Made by a program: the position numbers and the translations under genes
Notes under the pieces: generated by a model
Databases searched by the model: none
Seen by the model: the letters and a program-made list of their open reading frames with translations, nothing else
What the model was told of the DNA's origin: nothing
Assembly: GCA_045538075.1 (NCBI GenBank)
Contig: JAZSQT010000102.1
Coordinates: forward strand, 1-37,792
From: JAZSQT01 sp045538075
Lineage (GTDB): Bacteria > Chrysiogenota > Deferribacteres > Deferribacterales > Mucispirillaceae
Direction of reading: 5' to 3'
DNA: 37,792 nt
Shown here: positions 14,671-22,235 of the stretch, piece by piece
How the letters are laid out: each line of letters begins with the position of its first letter
How positions within the stretch are numbered: the stretch's first letter is position 1

Positions 14671-14703
14671 TAAAAAAACACCAAGTTCAATAAAACTTGG
14701 TGT
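14671..14703 (-). terminator. Strong minus-strand intrinsic terminator
   Basis: ACACCAAGTT (14703-14694 on the minus strand) pairs perfectly with AACTTGGTGT (14687-14678), with a 6-base loop and a seven-T tract (14677-14671). It ends the transcript after the membrane-HTH gene. A possible promoter (TTGAAC, 17-bp spacer, TTAAAT) overlaps it on the same strand, but the -10 is weak. Confidence 0.85.
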
Positions 14704-14718
14704 AGGTTTAGTGTATAT

Positions 14719-15339
14719 TTATTTCCACTCGGTTATACCTAATTTTTCTTTACATTTGGGCGACCAACAATGCTTTAAGGTGTCCACAGAAACGAATAAT
14801 CTTTCTGCTATTTCTCTAAAAGGCATTTGGTCTATCATAACCATTATTACAAATTCTGCTAAGTCGTTTCTTATGCCCTTAGCAAAGCAATAATCTAAAA
14901 GCTCATCTCTATCCATTTCGTATACAGATTTGTTCTTTAACTCTTTAAGTCGAACGTGGCAATCAATTCTGTCTTGTGCTATATAGCCAAGCCAACCTAT
15001 AAAATAACAAACAGGTATAACTGACAACAAGCTTAACCTTAATGGCAATATTGCTATTATTGCAAAGAACGATATTGTGCAAGATAACCATAGACACATT
15101 AAAATAGCAATACCACGTTTGCTGTGTTTGCAATGATATTGTTTTTCGAATTTACTTCTTATTACATAATGTGCAGGATAAAAGAATAAACTTACTATAA
15201 CTTTATCAAATAACACACCACACAAAACAACAAAGGCAACCATAAAAATGTGTTGCCAGAGTTGTTCTTTAAAGAAGGACTTTATTTTGTCCTTCTTAAT
15301 TATTTTTGTCTTTGATTGATTTTTCAAGGTCTTCAACAT
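14719..15339 (-). CDS. Membrane protein fused to a helix-turn-helix domain
   Basis: The 206-aa protein has a basic cytoplasmic start (KNQSKTKIIKKDKIK), three hydrophobic segments (about residues 30-55, 76-97 and 101-121), and a soluble C-terminal domain (about 140-200) ending in 'MPFREIAERLFVSVDTLKHCWSPKCKEKL', which resembles the helix-turn-helix of sigma-70 region 4/LuxR-type proteins. A membrane-anchored DNA-binding or sensing protein is suggested. It overlaps the 53-aa gene by 44 bases; its own ribosome site is weak, so translation may be coupled. Role unknown; last gene before a strong terminator. Confidence 0.65.
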   Translation of the reverse strand: MLKTLKNQSKTKIIKKDKIKSFFKEQLWQHIFMVAFVVLCGVLFDKVIVSLFFYPAHYVIRSKFEKQYHCKHSKRGIAILMCLWLSCTISFFAIIAILPLRLSLLSVIPVCYFIGWLGYIAQDRIDCHVRLKELKNKSVYEMDRDELLDYCFAKGIRNDLAEFVIMVMIDQMPFREIAERLFVSVDTLKHCWSPKCKEKLGITEWK

Positions 15340-15457
15340 ATTTTTCTCTCAAGATAAAAAGTTCGTTAATTTTTACATCAATCTCTGCTATTTTCTTTAT
15401 CTTGTCAACCTCTCCATACCAAGGTGGGCAAGCATCTCCAAATAATTGAATGTTCAT
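15296..15457 (-). CDS. 53-aa small protein
   Basis: A 53-codon gene starts at ATG 15457 in an ATGA overlap with the preceding gene's stop and has AAAAAAGGAG upstream. It begins MNIQLFGDACPPWYGEV and continues as a charged helix (DKIKKIAEIDVKINELFILREKYVEDLEKSI). The TGA/ATG coupling and good ribosome site make it likely real. It overlaps the next gene by 44 bases. No function recognised. Confidence 0.6.
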   Translation of the reverse strand: MNIQLFGDACPPWYGEVDKIKKIAEIDVKINELFILREKYVEDLEKSIKDKNN

Positions 15458-16020
15458 TTTTGTTCTCCTTTTTTATAGTTAAAAATAATATACATTAAAA
15501 CTAACCAAAGGTAACATTCTAGAGTTAACAAAATCATATTTACGAAGTTTGGAACATTTGTAAAAAATAGTGGCAAGTTTCTTATCTTTAAAGTAAAAAA
15601 TTGAGCAAAACTGTGGACTGTATATACTATTGAAAGTGTCTTTAAGTCGCAACCCATTATGGCTGGCAATACGAAGAAACTACACATACTTACTACAGTT
15701 CGCATATCTGCATCAATATACAAGCCAATAAGCCTTATGCCTAATGCAGAAATTGCTATAATAAGACATTCATACCATTTTAAAAACCATCTATGTGAAC
15801 TGGCACATATGTATAGCCAATATGTTATGAACGCCGTAACCATACAGCAGATAGTATATAACCAACCGTGGCTATCAATAAAATTCCCAATTTTTAGAAT
15901 TGTTTCATTTTCAACAGCCAAAACAAATTCTTGTGGATAAAATAATTTTATCACATACATTGCTGCAAGGAATACACATACTAATACAAGCATTGAGATG
16001 TATAAAGCTTTATTTTTCAC
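15454..16020 (-). CDS. Polytopic membrane protein
   Basis: The 188-aa protein has five or six hydrophobic segments (about residues 6-26, 52-73, 83-102, 108-123, 128-145 and 158-180) and a short basic tail (NYKKGEQK). It starts at a GTG (GAGG seven bases upstream) that overlaps the holin-like gene's end by 11 bases. Co-expression with the holin candidate makes a lysis accessory or membrane-modifying role possible, but the number of segments exceeds that of usual holins. No family recognised. Confidence 0.65.
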   Translation of the reverse strand: MKNKALYISMLVLVCVFLAAMYVIKLFYPQEFVLAVENETILKIGNFIDSHGWLYTICCMVTAFITYWLYICASSHRWFLKWYECLIIAISALGIRLIGLYIDADMRTVVSMCSFFVLPAIMGCDLKTLSIVYTVHSFAQFFTLKIRNLPLFFTNVPNFVNMILLTLECYLWLVLMYIIFNYKKGEQK

Positions 16021-16510
16021 TTTGAGCCTCTACTTCTTTTGGTTTATTTAATTCTTGTTCTTTGGCAAGTTTTTCTGCCTCTTCTTTTTGTTTTTCTTCT
16101 TGCAATTTTACTATAGCTTCATCAAAGCCAATTTTCTTTGCAAGTTTTGTAACTGCATTATCTGGGTTATATTTAAACCAACTGCCTACCCAATTAAGAA
16201 CTTTTTTCCAGCCATCTCTAATATGGAAGTTTTCATATATAGCATAAATCGTTGTTACCAAACCTAATTGTTCAAGTGCGTATGCTAAATATCCAGTAAA
16301 TTCAATGTGCCATAGTGCATAATAAACTGCAACTACGCCAAAAGATAATACTACATCTAGTGCATAATATAAGAATTTTTTAATAGCACCAGAGTTTATT
16401 TTAGAGAAAACTTTACATAATTTTAAAATGCCGATTGTGTTAATTATTATAAGTCCGATAAGAAAGTGTGGTAGTCCCCATTCTGCAATAAAGTTTAAAA
16501 TTTCTTCCAT
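16010..16510 (-). CDS. Holin-like membrane protein
   Basis: The 166-aa protein has two clear hydrophobic segments (about residues 13-33 and 46-66), a third weaker one (about 70-92), and a long charged cytoplasmic tail (KLQEEKQKEEAEKLAKEQELNKPKEVEAQSEK). This topology and its place downstream of the fibre genes match phage holins, which permeabilise the membrane at lysis. There is no adjacent endolysin, so the identification is by topology and position only. AGAGGAG precedes the ATG. Confidence 0.55.
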   Translation of the reverse strand: MEEILNFIAEWGLPHFLIGLIIINTIGILKLCKVFSKINSGAIKKFLYYALDVVLSFGVVAVYYALWHIEFTGYLAYALEQLGLVTTIYAIYENFHIRDGWKKVLNWVGSWFKYNPDNAVTKLAKKIGFDEAIVKLQEEKQKEEAEKLAKEQELNKPKEVEAQSEK

Positions 16511-16521
16511 AATAACTCCTC

Positions 16522-16974
16522 TTATTCAACTATGTTTTCAGCTAGAGCTGGTTCAACAGCTTCTGCTTCTGCTTTGGCTTCTGCTTCTTTCTTCTCATCA
16601 GCAAGTTTAACAATTTGTTCACCTTTAGCAACTAATGCTTCAAGTTCAGCAATCTCTGCTTCAATACCTGCCTTTTGAATTTTTAAAGCATCAATCTTTG
16701 CACGATAGTTGGCAATTTCAACTCTGTCAACCACATCTTCATATACTTCATTGTATACAATTTTGTTATCAACATCACTGACAATCTCATACCTAACTTC
16801 TGGCATATCGTTTTCCCCCTTTTTTATAAATTTTATAAACAACTTTTCAACCCCTGCATCGTCAAGTTGTATATAACGACTTTGGACTTCTTCATCTGCT
16901 ACAATTTGTATGCTTGTTTTTGGTATCAGGTTAATCTTCGTCTGGTTCAATCTCAATTGTAGTAGTGTTTTCAT
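16522..16974 (-). CDS. Small protein with coiled-coil, Ala/Glu-rich tail
   Basis: The C-terminal ~95 residues (MPEVRYEIVSDVDNKIVYNEVYEDV, then a coiled coil with IDALKIQKAGIEAEIAELEALVAKGE and an Ala/Glu-rich end) are well supported. The start is ambiguous: ATG 16974 has AAGGAAG about ten bases upstream and overlaps the preceding gene by 44 bases, whereas ATG 16806 has AAGGGGG eight bases upstream and gives a 94-aa protein. Both could be used. Function is not recognised. Confidence 0.6.
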   Translation of the reverse strand: MKTLLQLRLNQTKINLIPKTSIQIVADEEVQSRYIQLDDAGVEKLFIKFIKKGENDMPEVRYEIVSDVDNKIVYNEVYEDVVDRVEIANYRAKIDALKIQKAGIEAEIAELEALVAKGEQIVKLADEKKEAEAKAEAEAVEPALAENIVE

Positions 16975-17722
16975 TTACTTCTTCTTCCTTGTTTCTCTTA
17001 AATATCTTTTTAAAGAACTCAGCCCTTATTCCAAAACACAAGTTGATAACAAGAAGTGTAACAAATACTACTGAAGCAAGTATTAAGAAAACTGTTGGGA
17101 AACTCCATATCAGATATACTTCCAAACCCCAAACTGCAAAGCCAACAATCCAGCCAACAATAGTTCCTGCTTTACCAAGTTTGTGTTTCTTAATAACCCA
17201 CTCTGTTTTCTTGCCATCTTTGTTTTCATATTCAACTTTTTCAATATTCTTAAAAGATATGCCTTGAAACAATTCTATTATAACAGACATAGGAGCAATA
17301 AAGAAAGTTCCAAGTGTTGCCATAAACAATATCCAAAAGAAACGCTTTATCATAACTATTGAAAACTGTTGACCTTTTGTGCTTGATTTGTCGCCACCAA
17401 GAGAAAGGACATCTTTTTCATTTAATTCGTAGTAGTTCTTCTTGCCTTGCAACTTGTTTTTAGTATCAAAAGTTTCAATTTGCCTATTGACAGTATCTTT
17501 TGCAATGTTGGTAAACTTCTCTCCAACTGCGTCATCGTGTTCAATAAGTTCATTTGCCTTTTGAGACAACTTGATTTTAAGCATTGCTTCTGTGTCTTCT
17601 GCTTTCTTAAGAACTGCAAGTGCTTGTTCTTCTGTCATCTTTGGTTGCTCTTGCTGAATAACTTTCTCTTTTTCTTCAATACGGTTTTCAACTTCTGCTA
17701 GTTTATCACTTAAACCTTCCAC
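16931..17722 (-). CDS. Coiled-coil membrane protein
   Basis: The 263-aa protein has a long charged N-terminal coiled coil (residues about 1-60), then hydrophobic segments at about 127-150, 184-205 and 208-233, and a basic-then-acidic tail (FFKKIFKRNKEEEVN...EIEPDED). It has no signal peptide, so the coiled coil is probably cytoplasmic. It sits between fibre-type genes and the holin candidate. A virion or membrane-associated role is possible; no family is recognised. Confidence 0.6.
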   Translation of the reverse strand: MEGLSDKLAEVENRIEEKEKVIQQEQPKMTEEQALAVLKKAEDTEAMLKIKLSQKANELIEHDDAVGEKFTNIAKDTVNRQIETFDTKNKLQGKKNYYELNEKDVLSLGGDKSSTKGQQFSIVMIKRFFWILFMATLGTFFIAPMSVIIELFQGISFKNIEKVEYENKDGKKTEWVIKKHKLGKAGTIVGWIVGFAVWGLEVYLIWSFPTVFLILASVVFVTLLVINLCFGIRAEFFKKIFKRNKEEEVNENTTTIEIEPDED

Positions 17723-17768
17723 TTTGTCCTCCTGTGTTTAGTATATTGAATATTTTTAAAAAATACAA

Positions 17769-18125
17769 CTAATTATTATAATTTCTTGGTTCTTTTCCTA
17801 AAAGTTGTCTTAATTCATTATGCAAAGTTCTAAATTCTTCTTTGCGTTTTCCCAAATCATCAATTTGTGCCCCAATTTGTGCTTGTATAAAATCTTGTGA
17901 TAAATCGTTTAGTCTTTGTTGTATCTCACTTATGCGTTTTTCATTATATTTTTGTCGTTGCATACTCTCTACAAGTTGCTTATATTCTTCTGTTCCCGTT
18001 TCGTGTTTTAAAACCAGTCTATTATCAACAGTAGTAACAATTTCTTCGTCTGTGTATATTTTACACAAATCAGTTTCCTGAGAAGCAGTCATTTTAATTT
18101 CATTATCTTCCACAAAATACCACAT
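17769..18125 (-). CDS. Tail-fibre-associated coiled-coil protein
   Basis: The 118-aa protein (ATG 18125, with GGAGG upstream; the frame is open further upstream but lacks a site) begins MWYFVEDNEIKMTASQE, then has a basic helical middle and a coiled coil with ISEIQQRLNDLSQDFIQAQIGAQIDDLGKRKEEFR, ending LLGKEPRNY. Proteins of this shape close fibre-gene clusters in many Gram-positive phages and may act in fibre assembly. That role is inference. Confidence 0.65.
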   Translation of the reverse strand: MWYFVEDNEIKMTASQETDLCKIYTDEEIVTTVDNRLVLKHETGTEEYKQLVESMQRQKYNEKRISEIQQRLNDLSQDFIQAQIGAQIDDLGKRKEEFRTLHNELRQLLGKEPRNYNN

Positions 18126-18126
18126 A

Positions 18127-18609
18127 TTAACCTCCAAGTTTTTGTTCAACATAAGTAACTGACTCAACTTTAGTATAAGTTACATACACATAATAGTCGG
18201 GAGGAATTAATCCCGAAACACTCAAATGTTGTTTTTGCCAATAACCTTCTTCACCTGTTGCGACTGAAATCAATTCTCCTGTTGTGCCACTTGTACCTGT
18301 TCTGTATAGCCGAAGTTCTCCCCTTTGTGCAGTCTCATAGGCATAAACCATAACAAATCTCCAATGTCCTTTTGTACCTATTACATAAGTTGTTCCACTA
18401 CCACTAACACTTCCTTTTGTAAAAGTTGATGCCAAATTAAGCAAGTCCACTTTGGCTGGAGTATATGTTGCATTGCTAAAATCAGTATTTGCTTTATTAC
18501 TTAAGACATTATCCAAACTTTGATTATTACTATTATATACATTATAATCAAAGGTATATGGATATATGTTATCGTTTCCGTCATTAATTATCACATTTCT
18601 ATCAGACAT
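18127..18609 (-). CDS. Tail fibre-like protein B
   Basis: The 160-aa protein (ATG 18609, GGAGGG seven bases upstream) has an N-terminal segment NVIINDGNDNIYPYTFDYNVYN and a beta-rich C-terminal domain with TTYVIGTKGHWRFVMVYAYETAQRGELRLYRTG. A short 'NKANTDFSNATYTPAKV' linker is typical of fibre trimers. It has the same organisation as the preceding 179-aa protein, which suggests paired receptor-binding or fibre proteins, though I see no extended sequence identity by eye. Confidence 0.65.
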   Translation of the reverse strand: MSDRNVIINDGNDNIYPYTFDYNVYNSNNQSLDNVLSNKANTDFSNATYTPAKVDLLNLASTFTKGSVSGSGTTYVIGTKGHWRFVMVYAYETAQRGELRLYRTGTSGTTGELISVATGEEGYWQKQHLSVSGLIPPDYYVYVTYTKVESVTYVEQKLGG

Positions 18610-18619
18610 TATCTCCCTC

Positions 18620-19159
18620 CTAATACCCACAACAATAAAAATAACAATCGTAATGCATATCGCTAAACGATGCCACAAACGAATTTAGAGCCTTCCCAGA
18701 AACTCCCACTGCTCTAAAGGTTACAGTATTGCTACTAGTTGCAGAGTTAGTTCTCAGAATTAAATAATTTGAACTTGTAAAAGATAAAGGAATAGTTATG
18801 GTTTTGTTTAAATTTACAACTCCCCCATTCTTTATAACTACGCCACATTCTTTCCACCCATCACTCCAAATTCTATACCACATTGTTTCATCACTTGCTT
18901 TCCAACTTGCAATTACAAAATGTCCCCCACTATATTTTGTTCCATTCTTACCCGCATTCGTTTCTGTCGTTGTTGTTAATGTGGGATTGATTGAGCCTAA
19001 GTTATTTAATGTATTGTTTGCTTTTGCACTCAATTGCGTATCAATAGCATTCTTGTTATAATAATCAGCCAGAGGGCTTGGATTACCGCTTGCTGGGGAT
19101 TGTTCAGTATAGGTTAATCCATCTCCAGCGATTAAAGTATCTCCTTTGTAAATCGACAT
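18620..19159 (-). CDS. Tail fibre-like protein A
   Basis: The 179-aa protein has a short N-terminal anchor (SIYKGDTLIAGDGLTYTEQSP), a 'YYNKNAIDTQLSAKANNTL' linker of the kind common in trimeric fibres, and a C-terminal domain with HFVIASWKASDETMWYRIWSDGWKECG, a pattern found in phage fibre tips (the WYRIW...WIE/WKECG motif). It likely binds host surface glycans. It is followed ten bases later by a second fibre-like gene. Confidence 0.7.
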   Translation of the reverse strand: MSIYKGDTLIAGDGLTYTEQSPASGNPSPLADYYNKNAIDTQLSAKANNTLNNLGSINPTLTTTTETNAGKNGTKYSGGHFVIASWKASDETMWYRIWSDGWKECGVVIKNGGVVNLNKTITIPLSFTSSNYLILRTNSATSSNTVTFRAVGVSGKALNSFVASFSDMHYDCYFYCCGY

Positions 19160-19160
19160 A

Positions 19161-19391
19161 CTATTCTCCTTTTAACAAATTTTCATAGTAATGTATTTCT
19201 TCAACCACTTTTTCCGCTTCAATATACAGTTCATTAAGGGTTGAATATGTTTTGTTGCGTTCTTCGTCAGTTACTACAAATTCAATTCCCATAGCAATTC
19301 TTCGTGTAAGTTGTTCATTGTAAAGACGATACTTGCAATTGAACCAATCTTTTAAAATTTCTATTTGATGTCTAATATCACACTGTGTCAT
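19161..19391 (-). CDS. Small helical protein of the fibre cluster
   Basis: The 76-aa protein is helical and charged (CDIRHQIEILKDWFNCKYRLYNEQLTRRIAMG...YSTLNELYIEAEKVVEEIHYYENLLKGE). GGGGAT precedes its ATG. Placement between two fibre-type genes suggests a fibre chaperone or minor structural protein, but the sequence alone does not show which. Confidence 0.55.
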   Translation of the reverse strand: MTQCDIRHQIEILKDWFNCKYRLYNEQLTRRIAMGIEFVVTDEERNKTYSTLNELYIEAEKVVEEIHYYENLLKGE

Positions 19392-19394
19392 ATC

Positions 19395-20285
19395 TTATCC
19401 CCTTTTATATAGGTAGTAAGTAAAACCTGAATTTATATTGCCACTGTTTTTTGTTGAAATTACAAGAGATGTAATTGTTCCATAACCATCTCCATAATAC
19501 ATTCCATTTCTTCTATAAGTTGTATCAGTTGACCTGCCAACACTATTAAATTCAAACGTTACAATTCCATTTTGAATAGCAATTACTACGTGAATTATAA
19601 AATAACTTGTTCCACCAGTACCTAAATAACAACCTGCTAGTGAACCAGAATACCCTGCTGGAGTTGTACTTCCATAACTTTGCCAATGGTTTCCATTTAC
19701 ATTTCTTGTATCATTATTTGGTAACAAATAAAGGTCTAGATTAGTGCTTGTAGTCCCATTCATATATAAATCATAAACACCATCAGCAAGAGTTTTAGTA
19801 ATTGTAAGAGTTGAAGCAGATGAAGATTGAGAACCAGAAGATATTAAACTACCATTTATTCTATTGTCATTTGTAATATTATAAATAGTGTCTGCATCGT
19901 GAGCTGGAAGTGCATTATATTGTTCTTTTGTTCCTGTCCATTGTTTATTTGCATTCCCTGTTTTTTGGTCTATAACGCCAACTGCTTGTATTTTATTACT
20001 TGAATTTTCTGTAATAGAAGTGTTGTCTATATCAACAGAACCACCTCCACCACCAATAACAGAAAGAACGCCATTCGCATCAACGCTAGTGGTTGTCCCA
20101 TCTGGTTTAACTAAACCTGCAGAGTTAGATGTTGCAACCTTACTTTGAACTACAAGAGTATCATCGGCACTTAAAGATGGTAAAGACGCAACATAAGTCC
20201 CAGAACCTACTTTATCTGGGACTATTTCGCACTCTGTGTTATTAGGCAATTTAACTTTTTTAATAGAGTTGCTTGGCTTACTCAT
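19395..20285 (-). CDS. Tail fibre/baseplate protein
   Basis: The 296-aa protein has an N-terminal anchoring region (IKKVKLPNNTECEIVPDK), a region with LVKPDGTTTSVDANGVLSV followed by a GGGGG hinge, a 'WTGTKEQYNALPAHDADTIYNITND' segment shared with many phage fibre proteins, and a beta-rich C-terminus. It is probably a trimeric host-binding fibre. Like the next gene upstream it shares the 'KLPSGT/KLPNNT' start used to attach to the baseplate. Confidence 0.75.
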   Translation of the reverse strand: MSKPSNSIKKVKLPNNTECEIVPDKVGSGTYVASLPSLSADDTLVVQSKVATSNSAGLVKPDGTTTSVDANGVLSVIGGGGGSVDIDNTSITENSSNKIQAVGVIDQKTGNANKQWTGTKEQYNALPAHDADTIYNITNDNRINGSLISSGSQSSSASTLTITKTLADGVYDLYMNGTTSTNLDLYLLPNNDTRNVNGNHWQSYGSTTPAGYSGSLAGCYLGTGGTSYFIIHVVIAIQNGIVTFEFNSVGRSTDTTYRRNGMYYGDGYGTITSLVISTKNSGNINSGFTYYLYKRG

Positions 20286-20304
20286 CTATACCTAAACTCC
20301 TTTA

Positions 20305-21219
20305 TTATGATATTGCATCAGGTGAAACTGTTACAGTAACGCTTCCACTTGCACTTACTGTTCCTTGTGTAACACTTGGAGTTGGCAAAGATGTTACTGC
20401 ATCTACAGCTGTTCCACCAGTAGCAGCAACAAATGTGTCACTACCTTGTGTGAAACTATCACTACCCTGAGTAAATGTGTCTGTGCCTTGTGTAAATGTA
20501 GGCAATGTTATTGTTAAAACTTCACTAGATACTGTATAAGAACCAGCACTAAAGCTGTCACTACCTTGAACAAAGCTATCACTACCTTGAGTAAAGCTAT
20601 CATTGCCCTGAGTGAAAGAACCACCACTTGCAAAAGGTGTAATTGATGTCGTGTTTCCAGAACCAAGTGTCATACTTACTGCTACGCCACTGGTTGAACC
20701 TGTAACATTTACGCTACCAGTTCCACTTGCTGTATCGGCAAAAGCCATTGCTCTCAAAGTTCCTGTTGAACCAAACTCGTTCCAAGTCGTTCCGTCAAAC
20801 AAAAACTCAAGACCATCATTTCCACTTGTATAAATTACAAGGTCTCCAGCAACTGCAGTGTATGAATTTCCGTTTATTGTAATAGGATTTGTTGTTGCTC
20901 CGTCTGTAAGAGCAGTTGTTGTATAACCACGATAATGAATGCCAGTGGTTAAACTTGTTTTAATTGATTTTAATTCGCCACCTATAGTTGCAGCAGACTT
21001 TGTAATATCTGACCAAGAAGTATTTGCTGTGCTTGTAATAGCAGCAGTTACACGATATAAGTCATCGTTATAAATAACATAATCGTTGACATCATATGCT
21101 GTTCCTGTTGCATACTTTGGTGCTATCATAGCCCTGCCATCAGCGTCTATAATTGCATATGTTGTTCCAGATGGCAATTTGATTTGTGATAACTTTGATA
21201 AACTACTTAATGTTGACAT
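20305..21219 (-). CDS. Tail fibre/baseplate protein with FTQGSDS repeats
   Basis: The 304-aa protein begins with an anchor like its neighbour (LSQIKLPSGTTYAIIDADGRAM), has a carbohydrate-module-like 'YDVNDYVIYNDDLYRVTAAI' segment, and then two runs of a seven-residue repeat (consensus F-T-Q-G-S-D-S) at about residues 200-220 and 240-265. The repeats are coded by 21-bp units near 20430-20500 and 20550-20620. Such repeats can form rigid beta-stacked shafts. Likely a virion fibre; host target unknown. Confidence 0.72.
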   Translation of the reverse strand: MSTLSSLSKLSQIKLPSGTTYAIIDADGRAMIAPKYATGTAYDVNDYVIYNDDLYRVTAAITSTANTSWSDITKSAATIGGELKSIKTSLTTGIHYRGYTTTALTDGATTNPITINGNSYTAVAGDLVIYTSGNDGLEFLFDGTTWNEFGSTGTLRAMAFADTASGTGSVNVTGSTSGVAVSMTLGSGNTTSITPFASGGSFTQGNDSFTQGSDSFVQGSDSFSAGSYTVSSEVLTITLPTFTQGTDTFTQGSDSFTQGSDTFVAATGGTAVDAVTSLPTPSVTQGTVSASGSVTVTVSPDAIS

Positions 21220-21232
21220 ATTTTAATCTCCT

Positions 21233-21817
21233 TTAATTTCTATTAAGTTCTAGGACTTCTCCATCTAGAACATAATTTAATTTATTATTCCAGAAAGCCC
21301 TTTCGCCTTCTTGAATATGAACTGAAGTGTCGCCTATGTGCCTTAATACTAAGTCCCTTAACTCATCATCTATAAAAGGCAAATCTACGACATAAGCATT
21401 CCCGTCCCCTATCTTAACACCAGCGACATATTTTGTTACTCCACCATCTTGTATTGTTTTGTAATCGCTATAAATTATTATGCTACCATTTTCTGGGACG
21501 AAACTTGTTTGCTCTGACCAATGCTCTGTTGTGTTAATGCGTATTCTGGTATTATCCATCTTTTGAGCAATAGTATTTATTACGCTTTGTGTTAGGTTGG
21601 CAGATACCATATCATTCTCATTATCAACCAATACTTCAATAGTATCCGTTGTCTGCCCTTCATACTTTGGAGAGTCACCCTTCTCACCACGAAACATAGC
21701 AACTTGGTCTTCTGTTAATTCTACATCTACATTAGATACTTCTATATCAACGGTGGCGTCTGCACTTTCATATTCAAGTTCTATTATTACATTATCGCAA
21801 AGTGAAGTTATTTCCAT
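21233..21817 (-). CDS. Upper baseplate/fibre attachment protein
   Basis: The 194-aa protein has a short collagen-like element (RGEKGDSP, residues about 43-50), a central beta domain containing NTTEHWSEQTSFVPENGSIIIYSDY and VKIGDGNAYVVDLPFIDDE, and a C-terminal HIQEGERAFWNNKLNYVLD. The last motif matches the 'HI...ER.FWNNK' segment of phage tail fibre proteins from Gram-positive hosts. It overlaps the preceding gene's stop and likely links fibres to the baseplate. Confidence 0.75.
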   Translation of the reverse strand: MEITSLCDNVIIELEYESADATVDIEVSNVDVELTEDQVAMFRGEKGDSPKYEGQTTDTIEVLVDNENDMVSANLTQSVINTIAQKMDNTRIRINTTEHWSEQTSFVPENGSIIIYSDYKTIQDGGVTKYVAGVKIGDGNAYVVDLPFIDDELRDLVLRHIGDTSVHIQEGERAFWNNKLNYVLDGEVLELNRN

Positions 21818-22173
21818 TATTCACCTCCAGAATTGTTTTCTGGGATACTTGCTCCAACCGTATTAGTTATTGTTATTGTCTCTGGTTTCATTAAAGGTGT
21901 CTTTTCGCCATATTGGTCAACCAGTGTAACATCAAACAAGTAGTCTGTTTGGTCAAGAGTTATAGTAAACTCACTTTTAAGTGGAACAATAAAATTATAT
22001 ACGCCAGCTTCTAACATCAATTCGTCAACTGGCTGTCTATATTCCATAACAACAGTTTCTTCATCTTCGGCAAGTTCCATAGCAAACAAAAGAGTATCTG
22101 TTTGCACAAATTCATCTGTTTTTATTTTAAATGTTAATGTCCTTGTTGCACCTTTTCCTATCTCGATTGCCAT
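21817..22173 (-). CDS. Small baseplate protein
   Basis: The 118-aa protein is all-beta in appearance (IEIGKGATRTLTFKIKTDEFVQTDTLLFAMELAEDE, then VYNFIVPLKSEFTITLDQTDYLFDVTLVDQYG). This arrangement, placed between the large tail protein and fibre genes, matches a small baseplate component family of Gram-positive siphophages. It probably forms part of the baseplate ring. Confidence 0.7.
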   Translation of the reverse strand: MAIEIGKGATRTLTFKIKTDEFVQTDTLLFAMELAEDEETVVMEYRQPVDELMLEAGVYNFIVPLKSEFTITLDQTDYLFDVTLVDQYGEKTPLMKPETITITNTVGASIPENNSGGE

Positions 22174-22235
22174 ATTGAACTCCTATTTTCAAATATATAT
22201 TTTCACAATAAAAATTATTTGTCAAGCAAATTAAA

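Noticed and set aside
20430..20620. Short tandem DNA repeats that could look like a CRISPR array
   Set aside because: They are contiguous 21-bp coding units with no spacers and no cas genes nearby.
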